The notes: a model not told the origin generated them from the letters alone. Shown: positions 44,801-59,800, counted from the stretch's first letter. The stretch is 64,000 nucleotides of DNA from Endomychus coccineus (GCA_958510875.1 OY294068.1:81153978-81217977), one strand, 5' to 3'. Numbers and translations are program-made.

Positions 44801-47800
44801 AAAAAATAACCTATAACAAATACGATTATCATCATACATTACAGATAAAAAACAACCAAAGTACCTACTATGCAGATGCTTTTATTAACTAAAAAAAGTA
44901 CTAAAATGCCGAAAAACAGAATTTATATCTATATTTGGCCCATTACTCAGGCCCAGCATATATTTTTTTCCATTTAAAACTGACCGTATATCTTTATGCA
45001 ATTAACAATTCTTTCTCCTACATTTAATTTTTCCCATTACAGGAAATTCAATTTTGGTCTCTGCTACAATTCTATTATTTCATATTTGTTATACATCATT
45101 TATTGGGAATTATCCGCTGATTATATATAAACGATTCTAGCTGGAAAATACATAAATGTCAGATAATGTAATTGCTGTTTTTATTCACTGAGTACGTGCT
45201 TGTGTATTGGAATTTATAATTTTATGAAATTCATATTTAAAGTATATTTTAAATGTATGCGGCATTTTGCGAATCATCGTGTTTTAGCCGCCTACCTACG
45301 TATTTATGATTAATAGTTACCGCATTTCAAGGTAGACCACTTTAGTTATAAGTTTGATTGTATGCAAATATTGTGAGTTTTATATTTCTTCACAATGGAT
45401 TTCTTGTTGAGCTTTAAAAATGTCAATCGACCGCCTAGACTCCTAGAGCAATGATATGTAGTTGAAAAGAGTATAGAATAATTTTATAGTTAGTTTCGAA
45501 TATACTCGCACCACCAAGTAATATATTTTATACATAAGGCTATAGATGAATTTCAATATTATTCAAACTATTCAATATTGAACACTCTCAAAATGGTGGA
45601 TGAATTTTTTTTGTGTCATATGAAAATAAATCCATGGTATGTTCAGACTATTTTTTAGAGTATCTCTGTAGCTAAGGGCGCTCTTTCAATAGTCATCAGC
45701 CAAAAGACAATAATGAGACCGATACGATTGTTTGGCGTCACTTCGCTTCACTGCATATTATTCAATAGGCATTGTATTGCTTGTGTATTTTTACATATAA
45801 TTATGACTATAATTGCATAATCTTGTTGTATTGTTTTTGTGATGTGCATGGTGGGAGATAAAATCAGTCTTTTGTAGATGAAACTTTCACATCATAATTA
45901 TTCATAAAATTTGATTTGTGAAATGATTTTTTTAACTCCCTCAAATACCGCATTTGCTTTCCTCTAATGTTTACAGATTTTAAATCCAAACGTAATCTTG
46001 TTAGACTTGAGACTTGTGCCAGGTTAGTGTATTACACGGCAGATGAGTTTTTTATTTTTTTAACTACATTCTCAAACAGCTTTAAACAATAATTATTCTG
46101 ATTACATTTAAAAAACAGATGGTTGTATTATCTAAATAGTGAATATTTCTGATATCGCTCGTTCTTCCTACCATTGTGCTTTATAATTTGAATTCAACTC
46201 AGAAGAAACTTATTTAATTATAATCATCATCAGTTTTTCAAAAGAGGAAAAAATTTCCTTGAAGCAAGGGTTTGATTGTCACTTTTGGGAAATCTTCAGG
46301 AAAGGAATATTCTGGGTGGATGGAGTTCGTTAGATTGTAGCTTATAGAAAGAAGTAAATGATTTTATTAGTCCTTGTTAAAAAGTTCAAAACAAAAGAAT
46401 AATAGGACGGAAGCAATGTTTCCATAATGATTTCTTTACTTAACTTGAAATAGACATTTTGGTGTTCCTATAGTTTATTTCTCTTTCCACTGCTGTTTCA
46501 CGCGATGTTCTACGAATATTATAGGTTTTCCTCTCGTCTAGTCAAAATATATAGAAAAACATTTTTTGTTAAGCTCTACCAAATATTTAATTTCAATTTA
46601 ATGTTATTAAATTAAATTAAAAGTTGAAGTAATCGAATCAATGACTACCATCAATTAATCTTCAAAGAAATCCCTTATCGGAATCAACATTCACTGAATA
46701 AGAGCTCGGTGTTGATTGCTATCACATTACAAGAGTAACTTTTACTACAGGATAATTGCAGTGTTTTGAGTATATTTCAATCCATATTATTGAAGCAGCC
46801 TCCATGAGTTCTAATTAGATGTATTCTTTTATAGGCATAGAAGTGGTCAAAGAGGGTATACGGAAATTGCGATTTTCGCAACAATTGCGCAAGAGCGAAT
46901 CGGGTGGCAAAACGAGGAAAGTGGAATTAACTGTTAGCATAGATGGTGTGGCAATCCAAGAACCTAGAACACATGTTATATTACATCAGTTTCCGTTACA
47001 CAGGATATCGTACTGTGCCGATGACAAAGGCGAAAAGAAATTTTTCTCCTTCATCGCGAAGCAACCCAACCAAGGTAATTTTACATACATACATTTAAAT
47101 TTGCTGAATTATGAGAATAACTTAGATAATTTAACATAGGATTATAAAGATGAATAAACGTAAAACATTGAACCATAGGGGGGATTGGAACCCACATTCC
47201 TGGATGTCTAGTCCAGCATGTTTACCAATCACACCACTTTGGATAGTAGATCATTCATGAACACAATGCGATTCAATAATCAGCTATATATCAACTATTC
47301 ACGCACATTCATCTAAAGTTCAATCGTTTTGAATTGAGCGCAGGTATGAGTATTACTATGATTGGCAATTACTCTGACAGTACTCTTTCAATGACAGCAT
47401 TCCGGTTCTTATATATTTCAATAGAAGTGACTGTGAAATGTTCTGAGTAAGTATAAACAAGTTGAAGGTTTCTTTGCCTAATTGGTCATAATTTCGTGTA
47501 AGTGCATTAAGATATACAGAATTAAATTTTCGGAATTATGAAGATAACTTAGATAATTCAAGATGAATAAAAGTAAAACATTGAACCATAGGCGGGATTC
47601 GAACCCACATTCCTGGATGTCTAGGCCAGCGTATTTACACCACTTTTGGTCTTGTCAGAGTCTTATAATTTTGTAAATATGAACCTCTGAAAGGATAGTA
47701 GATCATTGATGAACACAATATGACAGGACCAAAGTGGTGTGTGATAACACGCTGGGCTAGACATCCATAAATTATCTAAGTTATATTCATAATTCAGAAA

Positions 47801-50800
47801 ATTCAATTGTATATATCTTAATGCACTTACACGATATTGTGGCCAATTAAGCAAAGAAACTTTAGCATTCCAATCTTTCAAATCTTTATAATAATCTGAT
47901 TCAAAATTAACAAGATATTTTGAATTACCTTTTTCACTTGTCTAATTAATAACTTACGTATTATCTGACATGCTACATTTATGAGAGTGACAGTTTTGAA
48001 ATTAAATTCCGTAGAGTTATCTTAAACTCAAATTAGTTGTTAGTAATAGAGATGAAATCATAGAATAGCTTATTCATAAAATAGTAGATCGTTATGTAGA
48101 TTTGTAAAATCATAGACTACCTAGTGCCTTACCTATTTAATTATCTAGATCCAATCCGTTTCAAGTACATTAATTTGATAATTAGCCATACATTACTCTT
48201 TCACACACAACCGATCCAATGTTTTCTGCAGTTTTAATTGGATTTCAAAACACAAGTCGGCTGCAGACGCACTTCATTAATCAAAGTCATCCATTCTTTT
48301 CTAAATTACATGGAAACACTAATAAACATCACAATGTTTGATAAAGATAAAAACATATTAGCAAAACCTCAAAAAGAGAGGTCTTATTTTATTTTTAGAA
48401 GAACCATAATACCAAGAAAACAAAACGAAACTTATATATATATATATATATATATACTCAAGAAGTCTCGTTTTGCCACCACATCAGGCACACGACGAGT
48501 CTTGACAGAATTTTCGTAACATTCAAGAGGGGTGTTTTCCAAGGAGACTCCTCGAGTCCTCATCTTGTTCAACATCTCACTGCTGCCGCTCTCCACTATC
48601 AGATCAACCATTTATTGTACCTGGATGATCTGAAAATATATGCCTGTGTGGAGAGAAATCTTTATCAGGTTCACAACGTGGTTGTGGAATATACACGAGC
48701 CCTAGGTATGGAGTTGGGATTGGACAAGTGCGCTGTGTTTCATTTGAAGAGAGGCCGATCTGCAGGTGTCCACGAGAATATGCAGCTAGCCCACGGAAGT
48801 ATATTTAAACATCATGCTGGAGAGACCTATCGAGACCTGAGAATTGAACAGCGCCCTAATTATGACGCTTCCCAGTTAAAGGTGTCTCTCCTTGGCAAGT
48901 ACAGAAACCTTGTTCGAAAGATTTAGTATCCGAACTTCCGAGTGAGAACAAACCGTCTGGAACAAATATGCTTGCCGTTTCAGTCCTGTTCGATTCATTT
49001 AGAGTGGTGAAGTGGACGGTCGATGAACTGTTTTGACTCTACAAAGATACCCGGAAAATTATAAATATCCATCACAGTTTGCATACTAGGTCGTGCGTTT
49101 CCTGCATTTATCTCCAACGTCACCAGGGAGGTAGGGGACTTCTCAGTCCGGAGGGTCTGCATCATCGAAGTGTGGTTCTGAGTATAGCATGTAAGGTTCT
49201 TAGGAGTTCGGACCTTCTCCTATATCTTGTCACAAGGCACGAATTGGCTGGAGTGGGGGCTCGACGTACACTTTTCGCCATAATGCGACCCTACGGGTGC
49301 TATATTACCATCTAAGGCTCTCGTACGGAATAGACCAAGAGCCGGTGCTACCTTACATGCCAGGAGATTTTGGGTCCGTTGTCGGAAACGAAAAATGCCA
49401 GATCTACTGGAAGTACCCGTTTTTGATCTCCTGTTCCATCTCCGCACGCTATACCCATGCCACAAGGTCGTATTAGTGGTTCTGATTATTGGTGTTCTGA
49501 GCGGAATTCGGTCTTCTCTGTGTTCCAACTTAAAGCTCATTGTGACCTGCAACAACTATGCATAGATTTGGATAGACCGGATCCAGAACCCAGGCAATCA
49601 TTCTGGGTTACTTAGGGCACACGATTTGGGAATCTGAAGCCACTTACCGACCGGGTAATAATAATTTATGAATATTAGTAATTGTTAAATCTACTTTAAA
49701 TCCGACACATACAATATATGATTATGGAGTTTTTGTTGAATACAGGATTTCCGTTATTAAACTTGAATAAACATTCGTGCATGCCAATTAATTATCATTC
49801 TATTCAACGTAATCTTCCAGTAGTGAATTATTCGTAAAAAATTTTACATCCATGTTTAAAATGCCTTCAATGAGTACAATAATTATGATATCAATATAAG
49901 CAAATACAACAGAAGGACATATCGCATGAAACACAAAACGGCTCACGATTATTACCTCCCTCATTTGAACCGAACAACATACAGAATTACGTCATTCACT
50001 TTCCAGTGATAAAGATTAGGAAAAAAGTTATTGTACTGTCTGTTTCTTGTTTTCATCGTTGTAAGTGGCATTCAGATCCACCTGCAGTGGTTAACACAGT
50101 CATGAGAATCTGACCTGGTATTTAGAAATTAAGATTATTTAATACTATGAATAATCAATTAAACTTAGGTTTATCGCGAAGGAAAATCACACATTCTGAC
50201 AAAAATTGGTTAGCACCTTGGACAGTATCAATTACGATCGATCTGCCGCAATACCCATATTGCTAATTATTTTTTGAAATATGATGAAAAACTCTGCTTG
50301 TTAGATATAGACTTGTGCAAGTTTAGATGTTCAAGGAAGAAGCGAGAAATTTTTAAACGAGTACTTTAAAAGTATTTTACGGCCATGGGTCGTAAAATGT
50401 TTTATTCCATACGGTTTTACTGAAATAACGAATTAAAAGTTTTAATTTGTATTGTCAGAATAAGAGTTCCATTGAGTCGGTAATAGTGACAGTTACACAT
50501 TTTCTCTGTCAAAAATTGACACTGCATCGGACGACGTAATGGGGAAACATTCAATCTAAAATCGCCATACCAATGTGATAATTGATTCTAAGCAGATCCA
50601 TAAAGAGGTACTACAAAAAATTGAGATATCTTCTAAAAGATGACAAGAGTCCGTAAGGTGTTGCTAGGCAACACTTTCCGGACAGACGATGTGATGTTCT
50701 AGTTTCTGGCCGCAAAAGTATTTTGGTTCATAACTTGAGTTTGAAAATCATTTGCGACGCCCGGTTTGTTCCATTTTCTGTGTAATTTTATGAGTAATAA

Positions 50801-53800
50801 GATAGTGAAATGAAAAATATAGCTTTCTATTTAATTTTTCACGGAAAATTCAGCAATTTCCTGAAACTAACAAACAATGTCATCTGGCGGTTCGAGCTTG
50901 AACAAAAACTGAAGTATTATCACAGACTGATTCGTATATCAAATATCTTCAAAACAAGAAGTTCGCTAAAATCGTTAATGTAGTCGGGAGTTTTTGAATT
51001 TTTGCTGCAATACGTATCCGCCCTGCCCTACACCTTGTTTTAAAAGATAGTCCATAATGTCAAATGAATAATTTTTACAGTGTTGATAGGAGATTCAAAA
51101 CCCGTTTCATATAAATTACCTTCCCTAATGATTTACAATGAAAATTCCCATTTTTTCGATTTTGATCTAAAGATACACTATCTACCGGTGAAATCTCCAA
51201 GTGGAGAACAAAAAGGAGCTAGTGATAGTGAAACGGCTCACCCTAGCCGGTTTATATTTTTGATAAAAGCAAGCATTAGAATAACAAATTAAATATTTAA
51301 AAGAAGAATGACAATTAAATTATGAAATATGAAAGTTAGATTACATCAATTTATCTATATTATATTCATGGTAATGGAAATACCTGTAGATTACTCGAAA
51401 CGAAAAAGATAAAGTATCAAATTACCAAATCTCTAAATATTGATGTGGAGTTTGGTTACATATTTCATTATTCTTTTAACCAGGACAGTGAGTGGAAAAT
51501 ATAACATATTCATATTGCAATCACTAATCACCATATAATTTTAAAACAAAACAGTAATTGATGAATGAGCTATTTTGAAACAAAATAGTTATTAATTATG
51601 ATGCTACAAATGAAGCTGAAATTGTGACAATAATGCTAGATCTTATGTTTGATCAACCATAGCGTAAGATCCAACTTTTGTTGAGCCCAACCTGAACATT
51701 GTAGGTAACTAAATATCTAATTTGTAATTATGCCTGATTGCAGTTGACAACGATGCTGAGGATACACACGAGTGCTTTGTTTTCATATCAGATAAGTTAG
51801 CAGAAGAAATCACGTTAACCATTGGCCAAGCTTTTGAACTAGCTTATAAAAGATTTCTAGAAACATCCGGAAAGGATCTGGAATCTCAGCGTCGAGTCAT
51901 GGTTACTCAACAGAAGGTCAAGCGATTAGAACAAGAAAATAACATATACAAACAGAGGCTCCTGCACATATCCCAGTTTAGTAATATTAAACACGAATTA
52001 GATCAATATTTAAGAAAACACGAAATAAAAAATGTTCTCGAATTACCGGCATCGAATTCTCAGTATTCAGGAAGTGAATTGTCGCTTACTTCATCTGAAG
52101 GAACTAATGGAAATTCTGCTAAACTTGTGGATTTCAGTTCTAGTTTCGAAAATACCAATGGAAATGGTAAGTTTTGAATAAACAATTGATTGAGATGCCA
52201 ATTACTTTGTGATTTTCCATTTTTTTATTATCATTTCGTTTGTTAAACTGTTATTTTGCAATTTCGATATTGACAGTCCAATTTCGAAACATACAATAAG
52301 GGGATTTATATATATTATTTGGAAGAAAGGCTATTTAATTTAACAGTACAGGCTGGAGTTTCCTAAATTTAATTTGTCAACAAGTAGATTATTGGAAGGG
52401 AGGTTGGGTTCAAATATTGTTTTTTATTATTGTCCAATAAAGTACTAGGTATAATGATGTTGTCATATTTTCATTCGGATCTACCTTTTTGAACGGAATA
52501 TGAGATTATTCTTTGAATCGAACTAATAAACTCCTGTTTTTTTGGAATTTTTCGTTTCTGTTTTCGTGATATAGAAGATAATGGACATTTTAATGCGGTT
52601 TTTCATAAATTAATTTGGAAATTATTGATACAGGGAAGCAGATTTCATTTTAATTCTATATCTTAGAGTTCTTATCCAAAGGCTATCGTTTCATGTTGTA
52701 TGGAAATGGCTCCATGTATCATTATATGAAACGCTCCTATTTCATGACTATGGGTTGTATTGAATCTGAAGGAATCATTGCAACCATAACTGTAGGTTTT
52801 CTATAAATACCAAAAGTATTTCTATTGTGTATTGTTCTATTTATTAATGTAAAATGTAGCAAATTGATTATTGAACGTTTTTTAGATTTGACACTTCAAT
52901 CAAATTCCTGAGTGAGTTTATATGTTTGGAAAATGTTTTTCATTTGTAATTTGAATATCTAACCTAACAAGGAATACGATTCTATTTAATCTTCAACAAA
53001 ATATGAATCGTTGAGACACGACGTATTGTATTGGAACAAACAAAATTAGAAATAACCGAAATACATCTCGATCTGTTTTGAGTGCAATCAAGATATTGTA
53101 TAAGTATATAGAGATAGATTTATAAATGCATCTGCAACTAATATCCAGAAGAATAAATCTTCATTTCGTATAGTTCTCCTAGCCACTTTGTCAACATCAT
53201 TTTGCATGGTCTGAGTTTTGCTTGGCCGATAATAATTTAAAAATACAACATGCTCCGTCTATCAATCTGAAAATTTGTGCACGGTCATAATCTATTATTT
53301 GCTGTTCAATGAAAATATTACAAAGATCAGGACACTTACGGTTATACCGGAAGTGGACATCAACTTTCATATTTTAAACGGAAAGCTTTATTTTTATTCT
53401 GTTTTCAGATTCATTATTGTTTTTTGAGACGATCACCACAGCCTTCCCTATACCTAAGTCTAGCCGTTTTCGAAATATTAGGACTTATGAAAAAAAAATT
53501 AATTTGCACGTTCCTCTTTGAAAATCTATGACTCGTCATTTTGAAATATTCAAGAATCATTTTCGACCGTCAAAAAAAAATGTGGATCTTTCTTTTGTTT
53601 TATTTATTATTGGAGAAAGAAAATTTAATTTCCCCAACTTTGGGGAGTCCAAGAACTCATAACGCTTTTTTTAAATGGAATGCCAATTTTGTCCTTTTTT
53701 TGAATGGGAGAAGCAATCAATCTGTATTGAAGTTATGGTGTACGTATCTAAGTTTCATAGTTTTCAAGTTATGATGTCCATATTTTGTAATTCCTTGCCA

Positions 53801-56800
53801 AACTATACACAACAATAACTTAACAACAAGAAGTTTGAAAATCACAACATTTCTCATTTCCATGAAAAACTATGCCAAAATAAATTTCCCTCAATGTCAA
53901 TTAAAATTCATCATAACTTGAAAACTATCAACTATATAGGTATAGGGCACATTGATACGGATCGATACGAAATTTGATTGTCTTTCATTCAGTAAAAAAA
54001 AGAAAAAAATTGTTTTCTATTTGTTACTGGCGCTCGGATTTTCCCCAAAATTTTTCCAAAGTTGGGAGATTTTCAATTGTTTTTCTCTGATAATCAATAC
54101 AATCTAAAAACGCAATAAAAGATATATCGTTCCGTTTAAACTAACGAAGTTCCGCCATCATACTCAGATTGGTAGCATCATTAGAGCTCAGAATACTTCT
54201 AATGTGCGTTTTAAACGGAACTTATCGTGTATATGTCACGACGCTAAAAGTCGAAACTGCTATTAAATTAGTGGTAGAACACTTAGAAACAGTATTTTTG
54301 TTTTCTTGCACATCGAATATAGACATCATATTTAATTTTTTTAACGCTATAAACTCAAAAAATAGCACAGTGACTATATATTTTATGTTTCATTTACTAG
54401 TGGAATAATAAATCCTGTACTATAATTTCTCACCATTTTCAGCTCCTCCAGTTCCACCGAGAACATTCGAGAATACTCCTTCAGTAGGAACCAAGCTAGA
54501 AGGTTTGCTATTGAATGAATTCGAGCAAGATAACGATTTCAATCCGAGATCATTCGAAAGTAATGATCTGAATTTGATCTTCCCGAACAGGAACGGAAAT
54601 GCACCAAGTCCACCATTGAGTAAGTTGTAACTTCAGTATTCGAGAACTGTGACCAGTTACCATTCACTACACTTTAAAACCCTTGAACCCGCAGCCCAAC
54701 AAAACATTATCACATGTTTCCGTACAATAAACTTCTTTAAATTGTTGTGTTTTGAAAAATCTCCATTAGAACAGTAATATGTTCTTACGTATTTTAATTT
54801 CAAATTTACTTTTGCCTTCACTAAATTATACCATATTTTTTCAAACATTCGGATGGATCTTTTTATTACGAATACATAGTTCTGATGATAAAAATACAGA
54901 TTTGGCTTAGATTTATACCAGCCGTAGAATCAAAATAGAACTTATTTCTAGCGATGGGCATGATTCGGCAGAATTTAGCCAACAATTAACAATTCGTAAT
55001 GCGCCAGTTGTGGATATTAGATTTCCTGTTCCATGTTCGATTTGTCTCGTTGAAGATAGTTCTCTCTTGAAACTCATGAAAAGCATCTGCATAGAACATA
55101 CATTTTTCATTTTTTTAACCATCTATCATTCGGGGGAGGATTATAAGAATTATCAACAGATTCTGTCAATGAGCATGACATTCCGGATTCATTCTTAATA
55201 TAAAATAGGCTAAGCTAAAAAAAATTATTTACTTTTCAGAATACGTACTTGAAATGTACAAATTTTATAGTGAAAAATGTATGATTTATGGAAAACATGT
55301 TTTGCTCTTCATAACGTATTCGTGGTTTTTGTTTTGAAATGAAGTTTGATATCTCCCCTATCTATTAAAATTTGAACTATTAAAAGTTCGATTTGCACTA
55401 GTTTAATAAATAAATGTGACTATAGTTTCGCTAACACAATAGCTTCCTCAAATTACAAAGTACTAACTTACTACAGAAGAGCTACCTGATATGAAGGGGT
55501 TAGAAGCAAAAAGGTGCAAGTGACATTTAAAAAAAATGGGGTCAAGTGCAGAATTGGCAATATTAAATGTGTATTTGGTTGGTGGTAAAGAGAGCCAAGT
55601 GATTTTTTGATGATCTGGCGCCATCTATCAACGGGGGAAAAACCTTGTTACATAAAAGCAAATGGATTCAAGAGCACTTGATTCCTTTTGCCGCGAAGTA
55701 AGCGAATAGTTTTAGTTGACCATTTGTCGGTTGTTTACTATCATGTTTTCCTAGTTTTCCACTTCACGGTTAGTTTTTCAGCTGTTTTGGTATTAAAGTA
55801 GTATTTAAAATGAACCCCGATGAGCAGATAGGTGAGTGGTAATTAACTATGCTTATAAATTCGATGCAGGCCAGAACAAGAACAAAAATATAGCGAAGCT
55901 ATTAATGTTTTTAGTACAATGCTCAAGCGTGAAAACCATAGATCACAAATTTTTTTGAATCAGGACATTCCTACATGGAATGTGATCGCTCATTTAATCT
56001 CATTGAAAGACAAAAAAAAAATTTGCATGTTTATATTCCTGATCATTGGTCAGATGCTATTCGAAGGTCGTCCAAAAACTTTCAGGAGGTTAATATGATA
56101 GCAACTGATTTTTTGAGCTTTCAGTTTTTACACTCTATTATGAAAGACCCTAAAAAATACATCGACAAAAAACCCTTGAAATGGCGTGATGTCTCTTGCT
56201 TTCAATGTGAAAAAGATATTTTTTTGTCACTTTTATTTAAACCAAGCATAAACATTACTATTTCTTTTCTTCAAAAGGAACGCCGAATATAAAACTTTCT
56301 CATTTAAGTCAAGTGCTTTTTGAAAATAACTCTTTAAAGATTTCCAAAGAAAGATATTACAACTTAATCCAACTTTTACCTTCCTCTCACCAATCCACCA
56401 CGACTACTATAAATCTTTCAAGCATGAAACAAAAAATAAAAAAAAGCAGCAACAAAAAAAAATACCAAAAATATTGAAGACCAGTAGAAAACCTCGACAA
56501 CATTGATGATGAAATGGTGTCAGATTATGATGAATAAGATTAGTTTTTTCAATATTTCCCTAATATTACTTGTACTCAGAGTTGTACTTTATTTTGGTTT
56601 AATAAGATATTATTAAAGAATGTTAAGATACAAGTGATTTTTTGACTATTTTATTTGGAAGCAAAAGGAGTTATGTGCGTTTTCCAAAAAAAGGGTTAAT
56701 GTTTTGATTATGTACTTTAATATTTTAAAATACTTCCTTAAACCCGACCGAACTATAAAAAAAAAGAATGGGATTTTTTGACCTAGATTTTATAATAAGC

Positions 56801-59800
56801 TTTAGACTTTGAACCCAATTTTCTCCATTTTCAAAATTTATCACTTGCACCCTTTTGCTTCTAACCCCTTCATATATAACTTCAATGATAATCCTAGGAT
56901 ATATGGTTATGGGAATTTTACCTAATCGGGTTTTACCCATTGAAGGATTAAACGATTAACTGGTATCAGTTTGTGTTACACCCAATTAGGTGAAATTCCA
57001 ATAACTATCTATCCTAGGATTATCATTACAGTTTTATATCAGGTAGCTCTTTTGTAGTAAGATAGTACTTTGTAATATTTGTTTGAAAAACTACTATATT
57101 AGCGAAATTGTAGTCACATTTACTTATTAAACTAATGAAAATCAGAATGGATTTACATCACGTACTGGTTGATTCTATTCAATACTTGAAATTTACGTAA
57201 TGATTTTAAAGTATACTTTATAACACCCTTGGTTATTGTTTTTAGCAGTGCTAGATCTTTTGCCTTTAAAGAAGGACCTATTGGGGGTAGGATGCATTGA
57301 AAATGAGCATTTGGATGTCGATTTTTGGGGGGACATAGATGATGTTTCCACCAGAACCACAATCAAATTTACAAAAAAATATCCAAATCTCAAATGACGA
57401 AAATAGGGAACCTCAGTCTTTCGAATTGACTATCTACAGCAATTATATTATTTTTCAAGCGCTACAACTTTCATATTTACAATTTTCCGAAAAAACCACT
57501 CGCACGTTCGAGCCTTCGACCGTTCAGAATACCTATTTCACGGTATCGCGCTGGTACACCAAAATGTGTAGAATTTTATTTCCAACATTTTTCATTAATC
57601 CTTTTTTTGTGCGATTAATAGATCTCGAGAATAAACAATTACAAACTATTTAAAGATTGCACCTATACGCCAGGGGTGGAAGTCTGCCTTTTAGGATTTA
57701 GACTTATCTAATGATTCTCAACTATTGTGCAAGAAAAATCGTTAATTTCTGTAACGTGAAACTACAATTTTACTGAAGTAAAACGCGGAGTCCGAGAGAC
57801 TCCTCACTGCTTGTACTTCGGATATGTAGTAGACCGGATTTGAGGAAGTACTGAGCCCTCCAAATTACTGAGCGATCTGTAGAGGGCGAAACAGTGTACC
57901 ATAGATTACCCGGGGTCTCACAGATTCAATGTCAGCAGTCCTATGTTGATTTATGTTCTATGAGAAGTTGTAAAATATTAGCTTTGTTAGGGATTTCGCT
58001 TGCGAAATTTATTTGGTTCCTTAAATACATAAATGAGTTAACTGAATGCTCAAATATGAATAGCAAGTTCAATGCGATCTTGAAAGATTAAATTAAGTAA
58101 ACATTCTGTGAAATTCGAAATATTTTCAAATCAAGTGGAGTAAAGGGAAAAAAAATCAAAAACATTCACCATTGAATAAATGTTGTTTTCATTTGTACAA
58201 GATTTTTATTAAATATATCGAAAATCACAAAATAAATTCATAATTCGAAATTTACAGTCGCACCTCCACCAAAAGCAGCCAAACGCTCTAACATGGGTAT
58301 GAACAATAACGAGATTCACTCTTCTAACATATCACACAATGATTTCTTTGGAAATGGTGCCTTCCCTCCAGCCATCATATCTTCGAATAAGTAAGTAATT
58401 ATTTATTATCAACTGATATTTAATGAAGCAGCCTAATTTTGATCTATTTTCAGTGTCTCACGAGGAAAATCTTCTGATCCATTTGAAATGGGTGATTTTG
58501 GTAATGTAAATACTCCGCAGGATATTGAAAATGCACTAGGACTATTGGATAAAAGAATCCTCGAAATGAAGGTAGGTCAAATGTGAAATTGATATGAGAA
58601 GCGAGGTTAGAAATTAACTTATTAATTAAACATGTGTCGTAACCATTGTCTGTCGTTGTTTTAATTTTTCTGGCTCAGAGGGACGTTTAATAATATATGA
58701 ATTATGGAGCTATTATAATTATTATTCATTCGTGTATCTGAATTCGCAGGAATATTTCTATTTGTTTATGTAGATTTTCTGTATTATATGCCGAATTCCA
58801 CTTGGTGACCATTTTTATAATGTTAATGCCAAGAAAAGGAAGCTAGTTATTGCTATATCTAAAGAGAATTTGAGTGAAGCAACATGGCTACAAAGCCTGT
58901 TCAAAAAACCTTGGTGATCAAAATATTTACTTATAAGTGCGAAAATATTATCGTCATATCTGTGATGATAAACTTTTGGAACGCTAGAAAAATATAAATA
59001 ATTTTGCTCCATACATAAAGACGTAAGGATAGTGCTGAACCGTTTTTATCGGGGAATTTATATTTGAAAGCTATTTCTCTAGAATGTTTATCCATTCAAG
59101 GATTGGGGTGTTTGTGAATAGTGACACATTAAATGAAATGGGAGTATCACTAGGTCCAAGTTTAAGATATTCCAATTTTGCAATTAGTTCCAAAGAATTT
59201 TTTACGGACAAACTTGGTGTGGGTTGGAAGTTGTTACATTCTACACTAACCATTTTACTATGTTATAACAGTACTAATAGGAGAAAATATTGGGAAAAAA
59301 AAATAATTCGTTACGGCAATCTGACAGCGAGATATTATATAACAAGATATTATAAAAGAGGGAAAAATAAATCGAACCGACAGCTGCTATCTGGGGTGGA
59401 ATTGGGTGTGTTTTTAGGGGTTGACAACAGTTTTTCGTGATTTCTGGCTAAACCGTGCATTCTATCAAAAAAAGTTAAACATAAAAGTTGTAGGGAATAA
59501 AAAGATCTACACCTTTTGTACCCACCATTTTTACTCTAACCTCAAAATTTTCCGACAAAAATGCGAAGAACCGATTTATCAGTTTTTAATTTTTTTCTTT
59601 GACAAATAAGACTTTATGAAGCTCAAACTTCGGCACTTTTTATTGCAAAAAGGCACTAATTTTTTCGGAGGGAAATATTCAGAGGTTGTTGTTAAATTTA
59701 ATTAAAAAATAATTTTAACTGCGATTCCTCTTAAAACTACGCGTCAGTTCTGTTTTGGCTCACTTACTCGTTGTTACGTCTACTTTCGATAAGTGGTAAA

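Larger units (their letters stand above)
55399..57134. mobile_element. Foldback-type TIR element interrupted by a second element
   Basis: The left arm (55399-55491: TAGTTTAATAAATAAATGTG, CGCTAA, GAGCTACCTGATAT) and right arm (about 57035-57134: ATATCAGGTAGCTC, TTAGCG, CACATTTACTTATTAAACTA) are inverted copies. Continuing inward, AATGATAATCCTAGGATAT (56884 on) pairs with ATCCTAGGATTATCATT (57012-57028). The left arm is cut at 55491 by the inner element 55492-56872. Without it the outer element is about 350 bp, almost all stem. Confidence 0.7.

Noticed and set aside
46819..47139. Single-exon gene starting at the ATG at 46819
   Set aside because: The CED-6 homology begins right after the acceptor at 46834 and ends at the donor at 47075; both ends of the open frame are intronic.
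47160..47250. Functional tRNA gene on the minus strand
   Set aside because: A and B boxes and an anticodon-like stem are visible, but no acceptor stem closes and the same body follows in three copies: a SINE.
57339..57653. 104-codon frame in ced-6 intron 4
   Set aside because: No recognisable motif, no flanking signals, and other frames there overlap on the minus strand.
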